Shown here: in pieces, positions 11,998 through 21,031 of the stretch
Layout: each line of letters opens with the position of its first letter
Position numbering within the stretch: position 1 is the stretch's first letter
Source: Lucinisca nassula
Taxonomy: Eukaryota > Mollusca > Bivalvia > Lucinida > Lucinidae
Length of the DNA: 64,000 nucleotides
Assembly: GCA_963580285.1 (NCBI GenBank)
Contig: OY757011.1
Coordinates: forward strand, 156,229,245-156,293,244
Direction of reading: 5' to 3'
Made by a program: the position numbers and the translations under genes
The notes under the pieces: model-generated
The model's database searches: none
The model's input: only the letters and a program-made list of their open reading frames with translations
Told to the model about the DNA's origin: nothing

Positions 11998-12424
11998 TCC
12001 GAGGTCTGCTGCATTGGCCCGAGGCCTCGAGGCAATTTTAGAAAGTAACCATAATACATGTTTTATAAACAAATACGAAACTTAAACTATTTATTGTGCT
12101 TGTCATTTGCAGTTAATATGGAGCTAGGACACCGCTTGGATCTATCTGATTATAAATGATTGGCTTGGAGGTGCTTCTTTGACTTATGACTGTTAATGAT
12201 AGCTCTCTCTGTTTCGAAACATGCTAGGGTCACATGTGAGACGCCAACCGGAGGTCGGGTGGTTTTTCTCCGGGGATGCCGGCTTCGATTTTCGCCAACC
12301 TGTGATTAACGATCGGTTAGATATAAGTGAAATAATCTCGACAGAACAAACAAGGCAACGCAAGCGTAGCATCCCCTCGCAACAGCACACCATTCATCGA
12401 CATGAAGGTTTGAAGCTTCTACGA

Positions 12425-13400
12425 TGATAGCTGTATTTTATGTCCTGTTCATAAGATTTTTAAGGTCAAGTCCATTGTGACCTTGACCTCTGACCTTGAA
12501 AGTCAATACGGTTCATCGTCTCCCCATGGGGAACATTTGTAGAAGGTTTGAAGCTTCTACGATGATAACTTTGTATTCCATCTTGTTCATAAGATTTTAA
12601 GGTCAAGTCCATTGTGACCTTGATCTCCGACCCTTGACCTTGAAAATCAATAGGGTTCATCGTCTTTCCATGGGGAAATTTGTGGAAGGTTTGATTTGTT
12701 TGTATTGGAGTTTAACGGCCCAGTCAACACTATTTAGGTCATTTTTGAGCCGGTCAGTTTACCTATCCACACTTTCCTGGGCAGGCTTATACGTAAGCGG
12801 TTAACCAGTATAGTGCACATTCTTCCGCCAGAAACTGACAACTGCCCTTCTTGAATCAGCGGAAGGGAGAGAATGACCATAGAAAAGATTTCATGATCAA
12901 TCTCCACGAAAGAATGTTGCCGACCCCGGCGGGAGTCGAACCCGGATCCTCCTGATCACCAGTCAGACGCGCATCCGACTGAGCCAACGAGGCCGGCTGT
13001 GGAAGGTTTGAAGCTTCTACGCTGATAACTGTGTCTTCTATCCTGTTCATAAGGTTTTTAAGGTCAAGTTCATTGTGACCTTGACCTTTGAACCTTGACC
13101 TTGAAAATCAATAGCGTTCATCGTCTTTCCATGTGGAATATTTATGGAGGGTTTAAAGCTTCTATGATGATAAATGTGTCTTCTATCGTGTTTACAAGGT
13201 TTTTGAGGTCAAGTTCATTGTGACCTTGACCTTTGACCTTGAAAAGAAATAGGGTTCATTGTCTTTCAATGGGGAACATTTGTGGAAGGTTTGAAGATTC
13301 TAGGATGATCTATTTGTCTTCTATCCTGTTCACAAGGTTTTTAATGTCAAGGCCATTGTAGCCTTGACCTTTTACTCTTGACCTTGAAAATCAATAGGAG
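12425..13400. repeat. ~140-bp tandem repeat rich in TGACCT motifs
   Basis: About five to six diverged units of AGGTTTGAAGCTTCTACGAT, TCTATCCTGTTCATAAGG, TTTTAAGGTCAAG, ATTGTGACCTTGACC and TCGTCTTTCCATGGGGAA. Each unit carries several TGACCT/AGGTCA half-sites, including TCAAGGTCA-like forms recognised by FTZ-F1/ERR-type nuclear receptors. A SINE interrupts the array at 12695-12997. A related fragment is at 17765-17955. Confidence 0.88.
12695..12997 (-). mobile_element. SINE family 2, full-length
   Basis: On the minus strand the tRNA-like head (GGCCTCGTTGGCTCAGTCGG, box B GGTTCGACTCC) is followed by CGGCAACATTCTTTCGTGG, a body and a GTTTAACGG-type tail region with short CAAA repeats. Flanked by a perfect 14-bp duplication TGTGGAAGGTTTGA (12681-12694, 12998-13011). 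It inserted into the ~140-bp tandem repeat and is younger than it. Confidence 0.93.
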
Positions 13401-13724
13401 GTTTTAGAGATTCCGTTTATGACCTCATTCTTGCGCATGCGCAAAGCACTGTCCGCCCATTGAACCGGCCATCGCTATTCAAATGTATTGGCGGAACTTA
13501 AAATGCTAACAATATTCAGACATTTTGAGAGAAAATATACCCGTTTACATTGAAATAATGCCTCGAGAAGGAAAGAATGATATTTTGCTTTTATTACTGA
13601 AATTCATTTATCCTGGATCCGTTTGTTATTGACGAAAATCTCTTCGTGAATGACCCATGTCAATGGCTTACGAAAGCTTACTTACAAAATAGGTTTTTAA
13701 GTAACTTTTCGTTATTCGCTATCC

Positions 13725-13878
<154 letters not shown>

Positions 13879-14036
13879 TGAGAAAACTGTCCAACGATCT
13901 GTCTACATGTGCAATTAAAAAAATGTCCAACGATCTCGATCTGTCTAGAAGTGCAGTTTTAATAAATTGAAGATTCCTATGGACAGACAACGTTTCTTTT
14001 GGTTTAAACAATGTTTTATTTCGATCAAACATCATG

Positions 14037-14055
14037 TAGAGAGAGAGAGAGAGAT

Positions 14056-14118
<63 letters not shown>
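14037..14118. repeat. (GA)n microsatellite 1
   Basis: About 80 bp of GA dinucleotides with GATA/GACA interruptions. Followed by a loose ACTG/GACA-rich stretch to ~14260. Confidence 0.97.
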
Positions 14119-14119
<1 letters not shown>

Positions 14120-14330
14120 TTGACTGAAAAACTGACAGTAGACAGACAGACGACAGACTGACTGAATGACTGACTAACAGATGAACAGACGGACAGTTAG
14201 ACAGAAAAATAAACTGATACTGACAGTATAAAACAACTAATGAGTGGACTGACAGACGGACGTCGAGTCAACGTTGGTTCGACGTCATGCCGTCAACACC
14301 AACTCCAACTCACTTCAACGTCACATGGCC

Positions 14331-14332
<2 letters not shown>

Positions 14333-14400
<68 letters not shown>
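14333..14400. repeat. (GA)n microsatellite 2
   Basis: About 68 bp of pure GA, ending 30 bp before the start of direct repeat A. Confidence 0.97.
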
Positions 14401-14403
<3 letters not shown>

Positions 14404-14430
14404 CCTGTTGGGTCGTTTGTACAGTATATA

Positions 14431-15262
14431 TTACGCACTACTGAGAAGCGTAAAAGTACTTCAGAAAATAATTAGGAACGCCGGTTACCAAAACAGTTGT
14501 TTAATTTATATTTTTATCTGTATTTAAGCAAGTTCACCAACATAAAATAAATGGTAACATAAAACAGTTCAAACTGGTTTTCCAGTTCAATGTAAAGAAG
14601 GTAGATCCTTTCTTGGATTAATGTCCTTTAACTAGTTACACGGCAAAGTCCAGAGTAACATAAAATATAGAATTTTTACACTGGTAATTCCAGAAATTGA
14701 GACGGCAAAATCCAGTCTATCATGCATAAAGTCACTATAATATAATTGTAAATTGTGTTCAATAACCCAAAACCCCTTTTTATTAACATACTGTCGTGTA
14801 CTTATGAAAACATTGCTCAAGAGGAAATTACCCTTTTTGGCATTTATCCCCTCCCAAGCCATGGTCATCAAGGATAACAATAAGAACATAGTTGTGTTTA
14901 ACAACAAAATATCCATATCAATTATAATCTGTCTCATTGTTTGATTCTAGACATTTTGTTGTGACAATATGGTTTCGATATTTCCTGCTCATAAGGAGAT
15001 TATGATTAAATATGTTTTAGCAGTTCTTTTATGATCCTTGATGACCAGGTGCCTAAGAAAAAAAGAAACTGTAATCTGGCTTAAGAAAGCAAACAATATG
15101 GTTTTATCCAAATTCCAACTGTCTCACATATTTGAAAAAAAAAGTTAATTATAAAAAATATTTATCATTTTATTTTGATAATTTTGCTAAATTTGGAAAC
15201 AAAAAAATTACCATATAATTTATACTGTCATGTCAATTTTACGTGAATTTTAAAGCATAATA
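14431..15262 (-). repeat. Direct repeat A (LTR-like), downstream of the Gag-like gene
   Basis: An 832-bp copy of a sequence repeated in direct orientation at 16711-17148, shared from ACGCACTACTGAGAAGCG to TTTTAAAGCATAATA. This copy has ~400 bp (about 14690-15090) missing from the other. That extra part holds most of a 101-residue minus-strand frame (14632-14937) with a hydrophobic N-terminus and no recognised domain. A minus-strand AATAAA lies near 15170. The ends are not TG...CA, so calling it an LTR is an inference from position. Confidence 0.75.
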
Positions 15263-15533
15263 GCTCTACCCTACTTTAAAGATTTTGGTCCCCAAAATTA
15301 AGGATAACAATTAAAAGAAAATATGTACATTTTGTACCTAAGTCAATGATGCATTGACAGTAATATGGATATGGCAGTTCTAAGAAAAAATCTGCTGAAG
15401 GTACATCAAATATTTGCAAATTTTGTCGTACACAAAGTACGTTATTTTAAAAATATAGATTTAGAGAATAAGATATTATTTCAGAATTATGAATGTACAT
15501 ACATGTAGCAGTCAGCTGTTCTTTTCACTAATT

Positions 15534-16625
15534 TTAAAAGCCTTCTTTGTCAAACCGCCTTTTTAAACACACATGTTCAAGATGCCCCCTGACATTACAG
15601 TATGCACAGTTTATTTCTCTTGCAACACAGTCCTCAGGCTTGTGATACAAACGGCCTTTTACGCCACAACCTTTGCAAATATGCAAGCAACTTAGTGAGT
15701 GATGTCCCCGTTTCGAACAGTTTTCACACACAAAGTTCCTTGCAGGACAGTGGTTAGGCTGGTGGAATGAATATAGGCTTGAACATCTGTGGCAACTTTG
15801 GTTATGTACAGTAAGATCAGAAGGCATCTTTTGCCGAACATTTTCTATAGGCTTTTTGAGACTGTTTTCAGCACCCTTAATCTTATTGGTCTTATGGAGT
15901 GGTTCACTGCAGACTGAACTAGCTTTGCATTGTTTACTTCTTCCGTCTTTTTGGACACTACTTGTTGTTTGAAATGTCATGCTGGTTATTTCTGATTTAA
16001 GTTGTTTCACCTCCACAGAATGTTCTTTCCGAATTCTTTCATTATTATCTATTTCCCTGTTAAATTTTTCACGCAGTTCTCCGTTTTCTTCTGTTAAGTT
16101 AAAAATCATGCTGTCTGAGTCCTGTTGTTGTCTTGTTTTCTGGCACAATTCCTTTTGCAGACTGGAAATTTCAACTTGCAAAGACCTCAATGCGTTTTGT
16201 TGTTGAGAAATACAATCCCTTAGTGTAGCAGTTTCACATTCTGATGATTTAAGTTTGGAGTAAGCGCTAGCTACATCCTTTTCCAATAATGAATTTGCTG
16301 AATTCAAGTCAACAATATCTTGTTGAAGCTTCTTTACTGGTCTTGAATCAGAATTTTGATGAGGAAGATGTTTCGGCATCTCAGTCAAAAGTTCGTCATT
16401 TTCCATTGAATAGAAAGGAAACAGATTGCAAAAAGACTTACGTTCAATGAAGTTTTGTAGTCTGTTTCTATCCCGTTGTTTCTGTTTATCACTTCTCCTT
16501 GTTCTGTTGGAATACTGTTGTGCAGTCTGGTGACACTGAACAGCAGGTAGAGTCAAGTAGAGCACCAATGGAAGCACTTGTGAATTCTGTCTGTTCCAGG
16601 AATTTTGGTTGATTTGGCGTTCCAT
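15534..16625 (-). CDS. Coiled-coil/zinc-knuckle protein, Gag-like
   Basis: A 363-residue uninterrupted frame, the longest in the window. Residues 1-60 are basic and Gln/Arg-rich; 95-215 are heptad-like and polar (coiled-coil prediction by eye); 215-270 are Ser/Lys-rich. The C-terminus has two copies of a paired module: C278-C281-H288-C293 then C300-C303-H308-C313 (exact CX2CX4HX4C), and C317-C320-H328-C333 then C340-C343-H348-C353 (exact CX2CX4HX4C). The joining segments CPARNFVC and CVAREINC are alike, so the module was duplicated. CCHC knuckles of this kind bind nucleic acid in retroelement Gag proteins. No protease, RT or integrase is nearby. Direct repeats flank it (14431-15262, 16711-17148). 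The start is the first Met; M74 is an alternative. It could instead be a host zinc-knuckle gene derived from Gag. Confidence 0.7.
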   Translation of the reverse strand: MERQINQNSWNRQNSQVLPLVLYLTLPAVQCHQTAQQYSNRTRRSDKQKQRDRNRLQNFIERKSFCNLFPFYSMENDELLTEMPKHLPHQNSDSRPVKKLQQDIVDLNSANSLLEKDVASAYSKLKSSECETATLRDCISQQQNALRSLQVEISSLQKELCQKTRQQQDSDSMIFNLTEENGELREKFNREIDNNERIRKEHSVEVKQLKSEITSMTFQTTSSVQKDGRSKQCKASSVCSEPLHKTNKIKGAENSLKKPIENVRQKMPSDLTVHNQSCHRCSSLYSFHQPNHCPARNFVCENCSKRGHHSLSCLHICKGCGVKGRLYHKPEDCVAREINCAYCNVRGHLEHVCLKRRFDKEGF

Positions 16626-16710
16626 ACTTTACTTTAATTTAGGGAATTCTCGCTTAGCTATTTATGAAAGGTACTTTAAGTTCACGTACCCCTGTGTTCT
16701 CCGCCAGATA

Positions 16711-17148
16711 TAACGCACTACTGAGAAGCGTAAAAGTACTTCAGAAAATAATGAGGAACGCCGGTTACCAAAACAGTTGTTTAATTTATATTTTTATCTG
16801 TATTTAAGCAAGTTCACCAACATAAAATAAATGGTAACATAAAACAGTTCAAACTGGTTTTCCAGTTCAATGTAAAGAAGGTAGATCCTTTCTTGGATTA
16901 ATGTCATGTGACTGTGACTAGTTACACGGCAAAGTCTAGAGTAACATAAAATATACAATTTTTATACAATTTTTACAAACAATATGGTTTTATCCGAATT
17001 CCAACTGTCTCACATATTTGAAAAAAAAAGTTAATTATAAAAAATATTTATCATTTTATTTTGATAATTTTGCTAAATTTGGAAACAAAAAAATTACCAA
17101 ATAATTTATACTGTCATGTCAATTTTACGTGAATTTTAAAGCATAATA
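16711..17148 (-). repeat. Direct repeat B (LTR-like), upstream of the Gag-like gene
   Basis: Near-identical to repeat A over ~250 bp (16711-16965) and again ~170 bp (16976-17148), with the middle ~400 bp deleted. On the minus strand it lies 5' of the coding frame and carries TATAAAAA (16966-16959) ~335 bp before the ATG. TATAT follows its outer end (17149-17153) and also precedes repeat A (14425-14429), a possible but weak 5-bp target duplication in AT-rich DNA. Confidence 0.75.
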
Positions 17149-17189
17149 TATATCTTGAAGAGCAGTTAATTAAAACATATGACTAGGGA

Positions 17190-17580
17190 TTTGCCATCAT
17201 GAAAAACACGCCTATGCGATTTTTACCCCCTCAAACCCCACTTTTATAAAGTAAAACTGTGGTTTACAGGGTAAACATTATTTTTCTTATTCGTGTTTGT
17301 GGGTACTCGATAGAACCGCCTCAAAACATAGATTGTGGGTACTCGATAGAACCGCCTGTACTTAATGCACAAAATGCTTAAATGTTAAAAAAAAAAAACA
17401 AAAAAAAAACGGGCAAATAAATAAAAATCTTTATCTCGTAGAGGCGGTTCTATCGGGTCCCGCAATCTATGTTTCGAGCAGAAATAAAAAAATATCACAT
17501 TTTTTCATCTTAAAATTTCCATTTTTTCCCCCGAAAAATTGATAATATAGTTGTATAGGCATGTTTTCGTAATGCGAAAT
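17190..17580. mobile_element. Hairpin MITE, GAACCGCCTC family
   Basis: Ends AAAAACACGCCTATGCG and TATAGGCATGTTTTCGTAA are inverted. The interior has GTGGGTACTCGATAGAACCGCC (twice) on one arm and GAGGCGGTTCTATCGGGTCCC on the other. Non-coding. Other copies: 19150-19495, 51145-51400, 55483-55748, 57020-57572, 58640-59000, 60285-60650. Confidence 0.85.
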
Positions 17581-17764
17581 TTCACACCTGGTAGCAAATC
17601 GGTGTTTGTCCCATTATCTTACATTAGAATTCGTCAAAAGTTAAATTTACGCTGTAATTAACACTTTATCTGTCCCACCGCCTTGAAGCATATACGACGT
17701 TGACGGCCAGGGCTTTTCCCGTTCTGTTTTTAGAAGCGGAAGTGCTTCACGAAAAAAGCTCCTA

Positions 17765-17955
17765 TATGGGTCGTCGTCTTTCCATGGGAAACATTTGTGG
17801 AAGGCTGGAAGCTTCTACGATGAGCACTGTGTCTGCTATCGTGTTCACAAGGTTCCGGACGGACACACACACACACACTAACACACACACACAAACACAC
17901 ACATGGACGCAAGGTACCGATGCTATATCCCCGTCACAACGTTGTTGCGAGGGGA
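17765..17955 (+). repeat. Fragment of the ~140-bp repeat with (CA)n and terminal hairpin
   Basis: TCGTCTTTCCATGGGAAACA, GGAAGCTTCTACGATGA and GTGTTCACAAGG match the 12425-13400 units. Then GGACGGACACACACAC, a (CA)n stretch (17862-17903), and a closing hairpin ATATCCCC...GAGGGGATA. This gives a probable 3' end for that family. Confidence 0.75.
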
Positions 17956-18048
17956 TAAATGGGGTTGTCAGAAGACAACATAGCTCGCCTATGGTGTCCT
18001 AAGTTGAATGAAGGCAAGATATCAAAAATGAAATTTTAATAACACACT

Positions 18049-18350
18049 TTTGTTTGATTTGAGGTTTAACGTCCCCGTCAACACTGTAAAGGTCATTTTG
18101 GAGACGTTGCTTCCAATTTTGTGGGACTTTTACCCGACATTGAGTTGAAATGACATCTCAAGCCCTGTCGCCCAATGAAACCAATAGGGTTTATTAGCAT
18201 GGACGGTCCGCCTCGCACCGCGATTCCTGGACAGGCTTAGATCCTCTAAGCGGTTTACCAGTACTAGTGTGCGGGCCGGATTCAGCTCTGCGTGGAAGCA
18301 TCATGCAGCCCATATATTTCTTCAAGCCCCTATGGGCGGGGGCCGAAAAA
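18049..18350 (-). mobile_element. SINE family 3, full-length
   Basis: Complete reverse copy: the tail side begins TTTGATTTGAGGTTTAACGT, the head side ends CCCCTATGGGCGGGGGCC. Target duplications AATAACACACT at 18038-18048 and 18351-18361 are perfect. The GGGGACGTTAAACCTCAAATC tail is the family hallmark. Confidence 0.92.
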
Positions 18351-18689
18351 AATAACACACTATTTGACCCAAAATGTCGTTTTCTTTTCAAAAGAGCCCA
18401 ACAGATTACAACAATTAAAAAACAACCAGAAAGTGTCCCTATGAACCACTAAACAAGAAATCTCATTTTAGTGCTTCTGTTTCACAAAACAATACAATTT
18501 CAGCTTGCTGTTTTTGCCCCTAAAAAGAGCTAAAAAGACGGCGAACTAATCATAATGAATTAAATATCATTTTAAAACACATTTTTTTATTATTATTATT
18601 TTTCAGTTTTTGACAAAAAAATCTACAAACGTGCAAGTGATAATAGCAGTAAATATGTTTAAATAAAAAAAAAAGAAAGAAAGAAATAA

Positions 18690-18783
18690 ACATCCACTGT
18701 GATTTGAACTCACGACCCCCTTATGGTGCAAAATTGAACTTTGTGACCATAGTTCAGTAGTTTATCCACTGCGCCACGAGATT
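18690..18783 (-). tRNA. tRNA-like sequence (pseudo-tRNA or SINE head)
   Basis: On the minus strand, box A-like TGGCGCAGTGGATAAA and box B-like GAGTTCAAATC are ~60 bp apart, with a long variable-arm-sized insert, as in serine/leucine-type tRNAs. The cloverleaf is not convincingly intact. It sits outside any recognised SINE body. Confidence 0.45.
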
Positions 18784-18859
18784 CGTCGATATGAGTCATT
18801 GAATTCAAGCAATATATAGCATATATACGAATATATTTGATAATTTGTTTTCTGTTTGT

Positions 18860-18920
18860 TTGTTTGTTTGTTTGATTCGAGGTTTAACGCCCCGTCAACA
18901 CTGTATAGGTCATTGCTTTC
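18860..18920 (-). mobile_element. SINE family 3, 3'-tail fragment
   Basis: (GTTT)n then GATTCGAGGTTTAACGCC and GTCAACACTGTATAGGTCAT match the reverse complement of the family tail. Confidence 0.7.
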
Positions 18921-18984
18921 TGTGCAACCGAGGGACAGTCAAGAATGCTAAAATATAAAACAGTCACAATAGTTTTTCATTTTC

Positions 18985-19115
18985 TTGCTTTAGGTATCAA
19001 ACTGGAAGCACGGATCACATTTGACTGGTACAAAAACGTGGAGCACAATTTTCCACTGCGCATCATGGGCGGAGCTCAATCGTGCTCCACGAAATGTCTC
19101 CAGTCGAATACCGTC
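18985..19115. repeat. Second copy of the GGTATTCGACTGG repeat
   Basis: Reverse-oriented match to 10935-11160: CCAGTCGAATACCGTC and repeated GTGGAGCAC/GTGCTCCAC. Confidence 0.5.
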
Positions 19116-19149
19116 AGTGTTGTCAAACAAAATCAATCACACAACCGCA

Positions 19150-19495
19150 AACTGATTGCGAGTCATCACGTGAACAAGACCACCTTATGAACATCCCCTT
19201 CGACCCGCTATATTGGGGCTCACGGGGGCATACTTTATTTTTTTTCTATTTCGGCTCCGGAACTCGTTTTAACCGCCACAAAGAGGCGGGCCTAACGAAC
19301 ACTCACAACATATATTTACGAAAGCCTGCCTATATATACATGTATGTACAGGCATTTTTTTCTACCAAAAATGAAAATCTTTAGATAAAAATCTATTTTT
19401 TTTTTTTTTTTCATTTTTTCTCTCCAAACATAGATAGAGAAAAAATATTAGAACCGCATAGGCGAGTACCCACAAACTATGTCCGACCGTCCATA
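19150..19495. mobile_element. Hairpin MITE, GAACCGCCTC family (diverged)
   Basis: CATCACGTGAACAAG start and GACCCGCTATATTGGGG as in the copy at 51145. The palindromic middle is decayed (AGGCGGGCCTAACGAACACT, AGAACCGCATAGGCGAG). Confidence 0.6.
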
Positions 19496-19709
19496 CCTAA
19501 GCGGGTATTAAGAAATCGTGTTGACAAGTATTTCAAGGTCTTCCAAATGACTTAAGAAATGTTGTTCGGTCGTATAATCTCCAATTAAACAAATGCGAAT
19601 AGCCACAATTCAAGAAACAAATTTTTTCTTTAGGCAACGTTTATTCGGGACTGTTCTTCCGCTTTCATAAGGAACACGGGCCCCAGCCCATCGGGGCTCG
19701 GTAGGAATT

Positions 19710-19996
19710 CATCCTTAAGGGGAATGGGAACACCTTTAGGGGAAGCTACTCCTGCAAAAGTCTTTTTGTCTCCCATGTCAACAGGGGTCAACTCTTAAAG
19801 GAAAGAATTTGCTCCTGAGGAGCAAATTCTTTCCTCAGGAGCAAATTCTTTCCTTTAAGAGTACACCCCTTTTTCAGTGGGGCAAGGCTTATAGAAAAGC
19901 GAACAGGTACGGTAGGAAGTCACGAAAGTTGTCTCCCTTTGACAAAAATGCAGAAAAATGTGCCAGTTGTTCCCATTTCCCTTAAGTGCTAGTCGG
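19710..19996. mobile_element. Hairpin MITE, TTTGCTCCTGAGGAGCAAA family
   Basis: Inverted ends CTTAAGGGGAATGGGAACAC and GTTCCCATTTCCCTTAAG. The centre is a palindrome around GAATTTGCTCCTGAGGAGC with the right arm duplicated once more, and an outer TCTTAAAGGAAAG/CTTTCCTTTAAGA. Its right side nearly touches the right satellite. Other copies: 34223-34465, 47728-47920, partial 54745-54870. Confidence 0.85.
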
Positions 19997-20723
19997 GCAG
20001 TCCCTTAAAACCAAGCAGGCATGTGGCATTACTTAGCTTTCTCAACTTACTTTGGTATTGGTAGCGTTGCAGGTAGAGCAGTAACTTACCTTACTTAGAA
20101 TTCTACTCAGGTTACTTAGTTTACTTAACCTACTTAGCCTACTCATCCTCTTCAGTACAGACTTCGCCGCTTACGCAGTGTACTTAGCTTACTTAACTTA
20201 CTCTGGTATGGGTACAGTGGCTAGTGGAGTAGTTACATATGTTACTTAGAATTCTACTTAGGTTACTTAGTTTGCTTATCCTACTTACCCTACTGATCCT
20301 CGTTGGGACAGACTTGGCCACTTACTTAGTTTACTCAGCTTACTTAACTTACTCTGGTCTGGGTAGAGTGGCTGGTGGAGAAGTTACTTATCTTACTTAT
20401 GTTACTTAGAATTCTACTCAGGTTACTTAGTTTACTTATCCTACTTACCCTACTCAGCCTCTTCGGTATAGACTTCGCTGCTTACTTAGTTTACTTAGCT
20501 TACTTAACTTACTCGGGTATGGGTAGAGTGGCTAGTGAAGTAGTTACTTATGTTACTTAGAATTCTACTTAGGTTACTTAGTTTACTTATCCTACTTACC
20601 CTACAGATCCTCGTTGGGACAGACTTGGCCGCTTACTTAGTTTACTTAGCTTACTTAACTTACTCTGTTCTGGGTGTTCTTACTTACCTTACTTATGTTA
20701 CTTAGAACTCTACTCAGGTTACT

Positions 20724-21031
20724 GGCCGGCTTCGGTGGCTCAGTCGGATGCGCGTCTGACTGGTGATCAGGAGGTCGCGGGTTCGACCCCCCCCCCCCGG
20801 GTCGGCAACATTCTGTCGTGGAGATTGATCATGAAATCTTTTCTACGGTCATTCTCTCCCTTCCGCTGATTCAAGAAGGGCAGTTGTCAGTTTCTGGCGA
20901 AAGAATGTGCACTCTACTGGTTAACCGCTTACGTATAAGCTTGCCCAGGAAAGTGTTGATAGGTAAACTGACCGGCTCAAAAATGACCTAAATAGTTAAA
21001 CTCCAATACAAACAAACAAACAAACAAACTG
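20724..21031 (+). mobile_element. SINE family 2, full-length, inside the right satellite
   Basis: Head GGCCGGCTTCGGTGGCTCAG with box B GGTTCGACCCC (expanded to a C-run), body to a (CAAA)n tail. Perfect 8-bp target duplication AGGTTACT at 20716-20723 and 21032-21039. No counterpart in the left arm, so it arrived after the arms separated. Confidence 0.93.

Noticed and set aside
15979..16206. 75-residue plus frame
   Set aside because: Antisense to the zinc-knuckle gene.
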